Below, in pieces: positions 1-6,279 of a DNA stretch of 8,461 bases. The notes beneath the pieces are model-generated. The model did not search any database and had not been told where the DNA came from. It was given only the letters and a program-made list of their open reading frames with translations. Position 1 is the stretch's first letter. Each line of letters opens with the position of its first letter. Source of the stretch: an uncultured Clostridia bacterium (GTDB lineage: Bacteria; Bacillota; Clostridia; Oscillospirales; Oscillospiraceae); NCBI GenBank assembly GCA_947167725.1, contig CAMVJF010000061.1:1-8461 (forward strand), in the 5' to 3' direction. A program made the position numbers and the translations under genes.

Positions 1-7
1 GGCTGTT

Positions 8-11
8 CTCC
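8..11 (-). promoter_or_regulatory. Ribosome binding site of an off-window minus-strand gene
   Basis: The minus strand reads GGAG at 11-8, followed by seven bases to the window edge with no ATG, GTG or TTG in them. A start codon at normal spacing would fall at or just beyond position 1. A second purine-rich motif, GGAGG (39-35), has no start codon at a workable distance, so GGAG at 8-11 is the better candidate. The gene itself cannot be seen. Confidence 0.4.
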
Positions 12-62
12 GTTCCGGTCGGGTTTCAGCCGTTCCTCCGTTTTTTCTTTCTTGATGTTTCA

Positions 63-91
63 ATTATATAAGATTCGCCGGCACATTTCAA
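63..91 (-). promoter_or_regulatory. Sigma-A-type promoter reading leftward out of the window
   Basis: On the minus strand a -35 box TTGAAA (86-91) is followed by a 17-bp spacer and a perfect -10 box TATAAT (63-68). This matches the housekeeping consensus at 11 of 12 positions. It would start transcription near position 56, toward the left edge. Possible ribosome binding sites lie downstream of it, so it probably serves a gene that begins just outside the window and is divergent from the M3 peptidase gene. Confidence 0.7.
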
Positions 92-184
92 GAGGGGCGC
101 CCTCTTCCCTTTCCGGCGATTGTGTGGTAAACTTGTCGAAAACGGCGCCCGATGCGGCGCACGACGACGCAAAGGAGCCATCCC

Positions 185-1981
185 ATGAAAAAACGACTGA
201 CCGTCCTGATCGCGCTGCTGCTCGCGCTCTCGCTGCTCAGCGGCTGCACGCTGAAGTCCTCCTCTCTCTCGGGCAGGCTCGAGGAGATGCTGGAGGATAT
301 CCGCGGCGCTTTCGACGGCGAGAACGTACACAATCCCGACGGTATCCACTTCCGCGACATGCACTACGAGCGCCCCGCGGCGGAGGCGCTCTACGCCGAC
401 GTCGAGGCCGTGAAAGCCGCGCTCGAGAGCGGCGCGAAGCTCAAGGAGGTCGAGGAGCTGCTCGACCGCTGTATGGACGGCTACGATCATTTTGAAACGA
501 TGCTCGCGCTCGCCGACATCTACAACAGCAAGGATCTGCGCGACGAGTTCTTCGCCGCGGAGTACGAGTGGTGCAGCGCCGAGGAATCCGAAGTGTCCCG
601 GCACTTCGACGAGATGTACTACGCCTGCGCCGGCTCGCCGCTCGGCGCCGAGCTCGAGGAGGACTACTTCTGGGAGGGCTTCTGCGAGGAATACGCCGAC
701 CCCGCCGACTCGAAATACAACGACGAGACCGTGGCGCTCATGCAGCGAGAGAGCGAGCTTGTCAGCCGCTACCGCGAGCTCGTCGCCGATCCCACGATCC
801 TCTACGAGGGCGAGGAGCGCAGCTATTACGAGCTGCTCGGGGAGTTCGAGACCATCGAGGATCTCGATACCTTCTACCGCTATCTCGACATGATCCGCGG
901 CTATTTCGAGAAGTACAGCGTCCAGCTCGCGGAGGTCTATCTCGAGCTGATGCGCGTGCGTTGCGAGATGGCCGGGAAGATGGGCTATGCGAGCTGCGAG
1001 GAGATGCAGTACGATTTCTTCTTCACGCGCGACTTCACGCCCGAGCAGGGCAATCTCTTCGTCGAGGACGTCAAGACCTGGCTCGTCCCGCTGTACGTTT
1101 GGGCGGACAACAGCGGCGTGCTGTACTCCTCCGAGGAATCCGCCCTCTCCCCCGACGAGCTTCTCTCCGCGCTCCGTTCGGTCGCGAAGGACATCGGCGG
1201 CGACTGTGCCAGGGCCTTTGATTTCATGGACCGCTACGGTCTGTGCGACATCGAGCAGAGCCCCCACAAGGCCGACACCTCTTTTGAGATCTACCTCAAC
1301 GAATACGACTGTCCCTTCGTGTTCCTCAACCCCATCGGGACGACCCGGGATCTGATGACCTTCGTGCACGAATTCGGCCACTTCACCGACGGCTACGTCA
1401 ACTTCAACGCCTCGGAGAGCATCGACCTGGCCGAGTGCTTCTCGCAGGGGCTGGAGTTCCTCTCCCTGTGGCACATGGACGGCGTGCTGAGCGAAAAGCA
1501 GATCCGCTCGCTGCGTATGGCCCAGACGGCGGACGCGCTGAGGACCTTCGTCGAGCAGTGCGCCTACGCCGCCTTCGAGACCAGGGCCTACGCCCTCGGC
1601 CCCGACAAGCTGGACGCGGAGTCGCTCAACGAGCTGATGCTCGACACGCTGGTGGAGTTCGGCGTTTGCCCCGAGGGCTACGAGTCCATCTATCAGTACC
1701 GCTGGATGGAGATCCCGCACCTGTTCGAGTTTCCCTTCTACGTTATCTCCTACGCGGTCTCGCTGGACGTCGCGATGCAGTTCTATGAGCTGGAGCTCGG
1801 CGAGGAGGGCAAGGGTCTCGAGAAGTATTTCGAGATCCTGCCGCGCGATTACGACAGCTTCACCGAGACTGTGGTGAACGGCGGTCTGAGCGATCCTTTC
1901 CGGAAGGACGCTCTGCGTCCCATCGCCGAGGCGATCGCCGAGACCCTCGGCTACAAGGGCGAGCTCGCCGCCGCGGCGTAG
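185..1981 (+). CDS. M3-family zinc oligopeptidase, predicted lipoprotein
   Basis: A 598-residue protein that should hydrolyse peptides at the outer face of the membrane. Residues 1-20 form a lipoprotein signal peptide (MKKR, then a hydrophobic stretch) ending in the lipobox LSGC, with C21 as the lipidation site. The zinc site is HEFGH (H395, E396, H399), with the third ligand probably E417 in the sequence DLAECFSQGLEF, which resembles the AE-x-HSM-x-MEF block of oligoendopeptidase F relatives. IPH near residue 510 followed by FYVISY matches the conserved substrate-binding IPHFY region of M3 enzymes. The catalytic machinery therefore looks intact. The start at 185 is preferred over an in-frame ATG at 152 because AAAGGAG (171-177) sits 7 bases upstream and the signal peptide begins there. 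The N-terminal half is acidic and probably helical. The gene appears monocistronic, with a terminator 19 bases after the stop. M3 membership is firm; the substrate is unknown. Confidence 0.88.
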   Translation: MKKRLTVLIALLLALSLLSGCTLKSSSLSGRLEEMLEDIRGAFDGENVHNPDGIHFRDMHYERPAAEALYADVEAVKAALESGAKLKEVEELLDRCMDGYDHFETMLALADIYNSKDLRDEFFAAEYEWCSAEESEVSRHFDEMYYACAGSPLGAELEEDYFWEGFCEEYADPADSKYNDETVALMQRESELVSRYRELVADPTILYEGEERSYYELLGEFETIEDLDTFYRYLDMIRGYFEKYSVQLAEVYLELMRVRCEMAGKMGYASCEEMQYDFFFTRDFTPEQGNLFVEDVKTWLVPLYVWADNSGVLYSSEESALSPDELLSALRSVAKDIGGDCARAFDFMDRYGLCDIEQSPHKADTSFEIYLNEYDCPFVFLNPIGTTRDLMTFVHEFGHFTDGYVNFNASESIDLAECFSQGLEFLSLWHMDGVLSEKQIRSLRMAQTADALRTFVEQCAYAAFETRAYALGPDKLDAESLNELMLDTLVEFGVCPEGYESIYQYRWMEIPHLFEFPFYVISYAVSLDVAMQFYELELGEEGKGLEKYFEILPRDYDSFTETVVNGGLSDPFRKDALRPIAEAIAETLGYKGELAAAA

Positions 1982-1999
1982 CGTCTGCCCTGATCGGCA

Positions 2000-2033
2000 A
2001 AAAGAGAGAGCCCCCGTCGGGGCTCTCTCTTTT
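2000..2033. terminator. Bidirectional intrinsic terminator
   Basis: A 15-bp perfect stem (2000-2014 paired with 2019-2033) closes a four-base CGTC loop. It has a GC-rich core (GCCCC/GGGGC), and its A- and T-rich ends supply U-runs in both directions. It lies between the converging M3 peptidase and aminotransferase genes, so it should end both transcripts. Confidence 0.9.
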
Positions 2034-2044
2034 GTCTTTTTCTC

Positions 2045-3226
2045 TCACGCTTCCTCGATCAGCTCTTTGAAGATCGGCAGGCTGCGCAGCACCGTCTCAT
2101 AGCTCACGCAGGTGCCGAGACGCAGGTAGTCCGGACAGCCGAAGTCGCCGCAGGGTACGATCAGCAGGTCCTTCGCCTTCGCCCGGTCGGAGAACTCCTG
2201 CGCGCTGCCCTTCGGCGAGCGGATGAGGAGATAGAAGGCGCCCTGCGGGCGGACGCACTCGTAGCCGTAGGAGCACAGCGCCTCGTAGAGCGTGCGCCGG
2301 TTGCGGTCATAGGCCTCGATGTCCGGGCGCAGCGCGGCGCAGTTCGCGATCACGTGCTGCATGAGCGAGGGCGCGCAGACGTGGCCTGCCGCGCGCGCGG
2401 CGCCGGCCACCGCGGCGAAGACCTTCTCTCCGTCCGCCGCGCGGCGCGGGACGTAGACGTAGCCGATACGCTCGCCCGGCAGGGACAGCGACTTCGACCA
2501 CGAGTAGCACAGCAGCGTGTCGGCGTAGAGCAGCGGGATGAAGGGCACGCGCGCGCCGTCGTAGACCAGCTCGCGGTAGGGCTCGTCGGCGATCAGATAG
2601 ATCGGATGGCCGTACTCCCGCTCCTTTTCCTCCAGCAGCGCCGCGAGCTCGCGCAGCCTCTCCTCGCTGTAGATGACGCCGGAGGGGTTGTTCGGCGAGT
2701 TGACGATGACGGCCTGCGTCCGCGCCGAGAGCAGCGGCGCGGCGTCCGCCGCGCGGATCTGGAAATCCTCGGTGTTGGCAGGAACGACCACGGGCCTCAT
2801 GCCCGCGGCCTCGGCGAAGACCGTGTATTCCGGGAAAAACGGCGCGAAGATCAGACACTCCGCCCCCTCGACGGCCAGCGCCGAGAGCGCCGCCGTGAGC
2901 GCCGGCGCGGCGCCGCAGGTGAAGAACAGCTCTCCCGGCTGGACGTCCGCGCCATAGCGCGCGTTGAGGTCCGCCGCCACGGCCGCGCGCGCGTCCGCCG
3001 CGCCCGCCGCGGGGGTGTAGCCGTGCAGCGCACGGCTCTCGCTCTCCCGCACGAGGCGGCAGATCGTCTCGCCCACGCCCGCGGGCGAGGGGACGGAGGG
3101 ATTGCCGAGCGAGAAGTCGCAGACCTTGTCCGGCCCGAGCTCGGCCGCGCGGCGCATGCCGTATTCAAACAGCTCGCGGATGCACGAGCGATTCGTGCCG
3201 AGCTGCAGCATTCTGGGATTGACCAT
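2045..3226 (-). CDS. Class I/II pyridoxal-phosphate-dependent aminotransferase
   Basis: A 393-residue fold-type I PLP enzyme of the aspartate-aminotransferase superfamily, presumably cytoplasmic and acting on an amino acid/2-oxo acid pair. Visible signatures in order are: FSLGNPSVPSP (38-48), typical of a clostridial subgroup; the substrate-side HGYTP (69-72); the phosphate-binding turn TCGAAPAL (103-110); VNSPNNPSG (175-183), with N180 as the pyridine-ring Asn; ADEPY (213-217), with D214 and Y217; the Schiff-base lysine K245 in SWSKSLSLPGERIGY; and the carboxylate-binding R369 in YLRLG. All key residues are present and the length is normal. An upstream in-frame ATG at 3250 was rejected because it lies at or before the predicted transcription start, and because family members begin close to MVNPRMLQLG. 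GGAG (3237-3240) precedes the chosen ATG by 10 bases. The amino-acid specificity cannot be read from the sequence. It appears to be a single-gene unit. Confidence 0.9.
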   Translation of the reverse strand: MVNPRMLQLGTNRSCIRELFEYGMRRAAELGPDKVCDFSLGNPSVPSPAGVGETICRLVRESESRALHGYTPAAGAADARAAVAADLNARYGADVQPGELFFTCGAAPALTAALSALAVEGAECLIFAPFFPEYTVFAEAAGMRPVVVPANTEDFQIRAADAAPLLSARTQAVIVNSPNNPSGVIYSEERLRELAALLEEKEREYGHPIYLIADEPYRELVYDGARVPFIPLLYADTLLCYSWSKSLSLPGERIGYVYVPRRAADGEKVFAAVAGAARAAGHVCAPSLMQHVIANCAALRPDIEAYDRNRRTLYEALCSYGYECVRPQGAFYLLIRSPKGSAQEFSDRAKAKDLLIVPCGDFGCPDYLRLGTCVSYETVLRSLPIFKELIEEA

Positions 3227-3250
3227 TATTCTCACGCTCCTTTTTTTCAT

Positions 3251-3280
3251 ATTATAGGCGCACTCTCCGCCCGATAGCAA
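3251..3280 (-). promoter_or_regulatory. Promoter of the aminotransferase gene
   Basis: On the minus strand TTGCTA (3275-3280) and a perfect TATAAT (3251-3256) are separated by 18 bp. The predicted transcription start near 3244 gives a leader of about 18 bases before the ATG at 3226 and includes the GGAG site. This also supports the downstream choice of start codon. Confidence 0.65.
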
Positions 3281-3288
3281 GAAAAATG

Positions 3289-3317
3289 TTGTAAGCCGGC
3301 GAGAGATACGCTATAAT
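3289..3317 (+). promoter_or_regulatory. Promoter of the L,D-transpeptidase gene
   Basis: TTGTAA (3289-3294) and a perfect TATAAT (3312-3317) are separated by 17 bp. Transcription would begin near 3324, about 32 bases before the ATG at 3356. The -35 box lies only 8 bp from the -35 box of the divergent aminotransferase promoter. Confidence 0.7.
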
Positions 3318-3355
3318 GTCAGACAGTCCCCAAACCGATGACGGAGCGGAAAAGC

Positions 3356-4366
3356 ATGAAACGCCTGTTTTTGATACTTCTGATATTGCTGATCGGCTTC
3401 TGCGTTTACGCCGGCGCGGCGCAGCCCGCATTCTCCGTGGACGGCATTCCCGGCTCCTTCGCCGCGCCCGAGCCCACGCCCGAACCGACGCCGGAGGCCA
3501 CGCCCGAGCCGACGCCGGAGCCCACGCCGGAGCCCACGCCGGAGCCCACGCCCGAGCCGACGCCCGAGCCCACGCCCGAACCGACGCCCGAACCGACGCC
3601 CGAGCCCACGCCCGAGCCCACGCCCGAACCCTTTTCCGCCGGGAACGTGTGGCCCTTTCTGAAAAAAGAGAATTTCCAGTATTACGTCCGCGTCAACACC
3701 CTGGCCAACACGGTCACGGTCTACACCAAGAGCGACAGCGGGCTGTACGACCTGCCCATCCTCGCCATGGTCTGCTCCACCGGCGACGCCACGCCCCGCT
3801 CCGGCGTCTTCCGTCCGGGCTGGCGCCTGCTCTGGCAGGATCTGTTCTACGACGTGTACGGCCATTACGTCACACAGATCACCGGCAATATTCTCTTCCA
3901 CTCCGTGCCCTATCAGACGAAGTGGGACAACTCTTCGCTGGAGTACTGGGAGTTCGACAAGCTCGGCGACAGCGCCTCGGCCGGCTGCGTCCGGCTGCAG
4001 ATCAAGGACGCGAAGTGGATCTACGAGCGACGCGACGACATCTACGCCATCGAGTTCTACGAGGATGAGGATCCCGGCCCGCTCGGCAAGCCCGCCGCGC
4101 CGAAGATCTCCGACAACACGCTGCGCCGCGGCTGGGACCCGTCGGATCCGGACAGGGACAACTACTGGCACTATACGGACCGCGAGCTCCTGAGGATGTA
4201 CCCCTGGCTCACGCCCGCGCCGAGTCCGGAGCCCTCGCCCGAGCCAAGCCCGGAGCCTGCGCCAGAGCCTTCCGAGCAGCCCGACGTGCTGATCCTCGGC
4301 GAGGCGGAGAGCGGGGCCGCGGTCGGGGACGACGGACCCGAGCCGACGGAGATCATCGTCTCATAA
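3356..4366 (+). CDS. Exported YkuD-type L,D-transpeptidase with Pro-rich flanks
   Basis: A 336-residue protein predicted to form or modify peptidoglycan cross-links outside the membrane through a catalytic cysteine. Residues 1-22 (MKRLFLILLILLIGF and on) are a signal peptide or membrane anchor. Residues 38-92 are 13 PEPT-type units plus a final PEP, probably a stiff wall-spanning linker. The YkuD domain covers about 109-226, with H182 in LFHSVP and the nucleophile C211 in SASAGCVRL. This is the usual H...S-x-GC-[VI]-R signature, with Ala where many members have His before GC, a common variant. A second Pro-rich tail (PAPSPEPSPEP, from residue 287) follows the domain. The start at 3356 is preferred over the ATG at 3338 because GGAG (3343-3346) is 9 bases upstream and the hydrophobic stretch starts there. 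The next gene is 80 bases downstream on the same strand, beyond a hairpin. The transpeptidase assignment is strong; the exact cross-link type (3-3 versus lipoprotein attachment) is unknown. Confidence 0.87.
   Translation: MKRLFLILLILLIGFCVYAGAAQPAFSVDGIPGSFAAPEPTPEPTPEATPEPTPEPTPEPTPEPTPEPTPEPTPEPTPEPTPEPTPEPTPEPFSAGNVWPFLKKENFQYYVRVNTLANTVTVYTKSDSGLYDLPILAMVCSTGDATPRSGVFRPGWRLLWQDLFYDVYGHYVTQITGNILFHSVPYQTKWDNSSLEYWEFDKLGDSASAGCVRLQIKDAKWIYERRDDIYAIEFYEDEDPGPLGKPAAPKISDNTLRRGWDPSDPDRDNYWHYTDRELLRMYPWLTPAPSPEPSPEPSPEPAPEPSEQPDVLILGEAESGAAVGDDGPEPTEIIVS
3467..3631 (+). repeat. 12-bp in-frame repeats encoding PEPT units
   Basis: A 165-bp stretch inside the L,D-transpeptidase gene encodes 13 four-residue units plus PEP, all PEPT except one PEAT. 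Pro and Glu codons vary between units (CCC/CCG and GAG/GAA), so the repeat is more uniform in protein than in DNA. The 12-bp period means that gain or loss of units keeps the frame. The glycine-valine-serine frame on the opposite strand is only a shadow of this repeat. Confidence 0.95.
4211..4282 (+). repeat. C-terminal Pro-Glu-rich repeat of the L,D-transpeptidase
   Basis: Residues 286-309 carry degenerate PSPEP/PAPEP units after the catalytic domain. They use Ser and Ala in place of the Thr of the first repeat, so the two tracts are related in composition but are not direct copies. The tail ends in an acidic stretch with no visible anchor motif. Confidence 0.8.
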
Positions 4367-4373
4367 CGCAGTC

Positions 4374-4401
4374 CGGCCCCGGGAAAAGGATCCCGGGGCC
4401 G
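4374..4401 (+). terminator. GC-rich hairpin after the L,D-transpeptidase gene, possibly a weak terminator
   Basis: An 11-bp perfect stem (4374-4384 with 4391-4401) closes a six-base loop and starts 8 bases after the stop codon. The sequence behind it (CCGCGCTTTCTCC) has only a short T-run, so termination may be partial. No good promoter is visible between it and the RCK_C gene at 4447, which suggests read-through or attenuation rather than complete transcript ending. Confidence 0.5.
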
Positions 4402-4446
4402 CCGCGCTTTCTCCGGAGAGATAATCGCTGAAAGGAGCGATGAACT

Positions 4447-5157
4447 GTGAATATTTACGCCGCGCTTTCCCTTTTCTCCCTGATCATCCTGCTCTACTGG
4501 GTCATCACGGAGCTCTTTACGATCTTCTTCCGCTTTACCGGACTGCCCGACGAGAGGGCGCGCTTCCAGGTGATCTCGCTGCTCACCGGCTGCGGCTTCA
4601 CGACCAAGGAGAGCGAGATGGTCCTCTCGAGCCGTCCGCGCCGCCGTCTCGCGCGGATCACGATGCTCTTCGGCTATGTGTTCAATATCACGATCGTATC
4701 TGCGTTCATCAACGTCTTTCTCTCGCTGAAGCTCGCGCAGGCGGAGAATTATCTGCTCGTCGTGCTGATCCCGCTGGGCGCGGTCGCGATCATCTTCGTT
4801 TTCATCCGTGTCCCGAAGATCCGGGCATGGGGCGACCGGCAGCTCGAGCGCCTCGCCGACCGGGTGATCCGCGTCGAGGGCTATAACACCGTCATGCCCC
4901 TCGACTATATCGGCACGGATTCGATCGCGCTTGTGACGCTCCACCATATCCCCGAGGAATACCGGGATCTGCCGCTCTCCCGGACCGGGCTGCGCTCCGA
5001 GACCGGGATCCTCGTCATGCTTGTCGAGCGGCCGGGGGAGAAGGCGGAGCCCGCCGGCGCGGACACGGTCTTCCGCGAGGGGGACAAGCTGACCGTTTTC
5101 GGCGACTACGCTCTGATCTGCCGCTCCTTCCACGCGCGCGAGCGCTTCACGGAATGA
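4447..5157 (+). CDS. Three-helix membrane protein with C-terminal RCK_C (TrkA-C) domain
   Basis: A 236-residue protein with predicted membrane helices at about 3-28, 70-95 and 102-121. A cytoplasmic C-terminal domain follows at about 157-228, with the RCK_C pattern: IALVTLHHIPEEYRDLPL, then GLRSETGILVMLVER, then FREGDKLTVFGDY. RCK_C domains bind small ligands (c-di-AMP in several Firmicutes proteins) and gate K+ or other ion transporters. Between helices 1 and 2 lies SLLTGCGFTTKESE (44-57), reminiscent of Trk/Ktr filter loops, but the protein is too small to be a complete TrkH/KtrB. It may be a regulatory subunit or a stand-alone sensor; this is inference. The start is GTG at 4447, with AAAGGAG (4431-4437) 9 bases upstream. 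The out-of-frame ATG at 4440 is only 2 bases from that site. The gene may be co-transcribed with the L,D-transpeptidase gene and ends at a strong terminator. Confidence 0.75.
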   Translation: MNIYAALSLFSLIILLYWVITELFTIFFRFTGLPDERARFQVISLLTGCGFTTKESEMVLSSRPRRRLARITMLFGYVFNITIVSAFINVFLSLKLAQAENYLLVVLIPLGAVAIIFVFIRVPKIRAWGDRQLERLADRVIRVEGYNTVMPLDYIGTDSIALVTLHHIPEEYRDLPLSRTGLRSETGILVMLVERPGEKAEPAGADTVFREGDKLTVFGDYALICRSFHARERFTE

Positions 5158-5173
5158 GGAAACGATAAAAGAT

Positions 5174-5204
5174 AAAAAAGAACGCCCGGCGGGCGTTCTT
5201 TTTT
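5174..5204. terminator. Bidirectional intrinsic terminator
   Basis: A 14-bp stem (5174-5187 with 5191-5204) has a GGC loop, a core of AACGCCC/GGGCGTT, and A- and T-tracts on either side that act as U-runs in both directions. It lies between the RCK_C gene (+) and the DUF2804 gene (-) and should end both transcripts. Confidence 0.92.
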
Positions 5205-5218
5205 TCTTTGCCGCTTCT

Positions 5219-6244
5219 TTACCACTTGTTTTCGACCTTCTCGGCGAAGCCGGGGAAGTCGCGCACCTCGATCACGGTGCCGTCGTCAAGCACGGCCCGG
5301 CCGGTGAAATTGCCGAAGACCTGGTGCTGATCGGACTTGATGAGCTTGAGGTCCGTGCAGGACGCGCGGTCGAGGATCGGAACGAAGTCCATCTCGAAGC
5401 GGCCGTCGTCGGAGTCGAAGCGCCAGGGCGAGAGGAAGTCCTTCTCGCCGCCGGGGATATGGAACTTCACCTGCGAGAGCTTGTGCGCCCTGCCGTTGTA
5501 GAAAAGCATATTTTCGCTCGCGGCCGCGCAGTTGCCGAAGCCGTAGCCGATGTTCCAGCCGAAGGGCACGCCGTCGACCTGCCAGGAGGCCGAGCCCCAG
5601 TACCAGGTGTTGTGATAGGTCCACACGCCTCGGCCCCAGTCGAGCACCGCGAAGCTGTCCGCCTCGTCGAAGCGCCAGGTCCTGCCGCCGTAGCGGAACG
5701 AGCCGCGGGCGCGCTGGCAGTTGATTTTCTGGTTGTAGTAGAAGTGCCCGGACTTGTCGAAGGGCGTGCAGATGACCATGCTGTCCTCCGGCTCGTCGAA
5801 GAGCTCGATGTCAAACTCGATCGCGCCCTTGTCGCCGAAGCGCTCCATGTGTCCCGTCAGCTCGCGCCTGCCGCCGCCGAGGGAGACGAACTTCAGCTCA
5901 TAGCCCTTGCCCGCGTGCTGCGAGACGCCGCTCTTCGAGCTCTCCGGCAGACCGACCCTGCCGAGCGTCAGCAGGCTCATCGGGCTGGTCGTGATCTCCC
6001 ACTTCTCCTCGAGTTCGATGATCGAGATCGAATCGAGCCCCATGTAACCGTTGTCCGCGATCGTGAGCGCGAGGGCGAAGCGGCCGTTGCTGACAAGGTA
6101 GTAGTCCCATTCCTTGAGCCGCAGTTTGCTCGCCCTGACGTCCGCGCGGCGGTAGACGGGAAGCAGGCTTCTGGCGAAGCCGGGCTCGGTCAGATCTCCC
6201 TTTTCGTTCAGAAGCGGGATCTCTCTTGTGATCTCATGCTGCAT
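5219..6244 (-). CDS. DUF2804 family protein of unknown function
   Basis: A 341-residue soluble protein with no signal peptide or membrane helix. I recognise it as DUF2804 from overall length and pattern: an N-terminal segment MQHEITREIPLLNEKGDL, a beta-rich body, the conserved aromatic block DWGRGVWTYHNTWYWGSAS (202-220), and FGWNIGYGFG just after it. The many Trp, Tyr and Phe residues and alternating strands suggest a beta-barrel or beta-sandwich that binds a hydrophobic ligand, but no catalytic site can be named and its role is unknown. AAAGGAG (6254-6260) lies 9 bases before the ATG. The gene follows the helicase-loader gene by 35 bases with no terminator between them, so it is probably the last gene of that operon. 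Confidence is high for the coding region and moderate for the family name. Confidence 0.8.
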   Translation of the reverse strand: MQHEITREIPLLNEKGDLTEPGFARSLLPVYRRADVRASKLRLKEWDYYLVSNGRFALALTIADNGYMGLDSISIIELEEKWEITTSPMSLLTLGRVGLPESSKSGVSQHAGKGYELKFVSLGGGRRELTGHMERFGDKGAIEFDIELFDEPEDSMVICTPFDKSGHFYYNQKINCQRARGSFRYGGRTWRFDEADSFAVLDWGRGVWTYHNTWYWGSASWQVDGVPFGWNIGYGFGNCAAASENMLFYNGRAHKLSQVKFHIPGGEKDFLSPWRFDSDDGRFEMDFVPILDRASCTDLKLIKSDQHQVFGNFTGRAVLDDGTVIEVRDFPGFAEKVENKW

Positions 6245-6279
6245 GTCCCTGGGCTCCTTTCGCTTGTATGTTCTGAATA

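Noticed and set aside
90..106. Small hairpin AAGAGGG-GCG-CCCTCTT upstream of the M3 gene
   Set aside because: The stem is only 7 bp with no T-run on either strand, and it overlaps the -35 box of the outward promoter. It could be an operator, but nothing else supports that.
104..133. Candidate plus-strand promoter ending in TAAACT before the M3 peptidase gene
   Set aside because: The -10 match is only 4 of 6 and there is no reasonable -35 box at 16-18 bp. I cannot place this gene's promoter with confidence.
26..1720. Very long minus-strand open frame (564 codons) opposite the M3 peptidase gene
   Set aside because: It is a shadow caused by GC-rich third codon positions. It is rich in Val, Leu, Glu and Arg with no domain, while the plus strand has a signal peptide, zinc site and ribosome binding site.
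2354..3277. 307-codon plus-strand frame opposite the aminotransferase gene
   Set aside because: It is Arg-rich and low in information. The minus-strand frame carries every PLP-enzyme motif.
3311..4171. Gly-Arg-rich minus-strand frame, and the GSGV-repeat frame 3406-3621
   Set aside because: They arise from reading the PEPT-coding repeat on the opposite strand. The apparent repeat proteins are not real.
4440..4886. Frame starting at ATG 4440, overlapping the RCK_C gene
   Set aside because: The ATG is only 2 bases from the Shine-Dalgarno, and the product is Arg/His-rich with no membrane or domain pattern. The GTG at 4447 has proper spacing and gives the recognisable protein.
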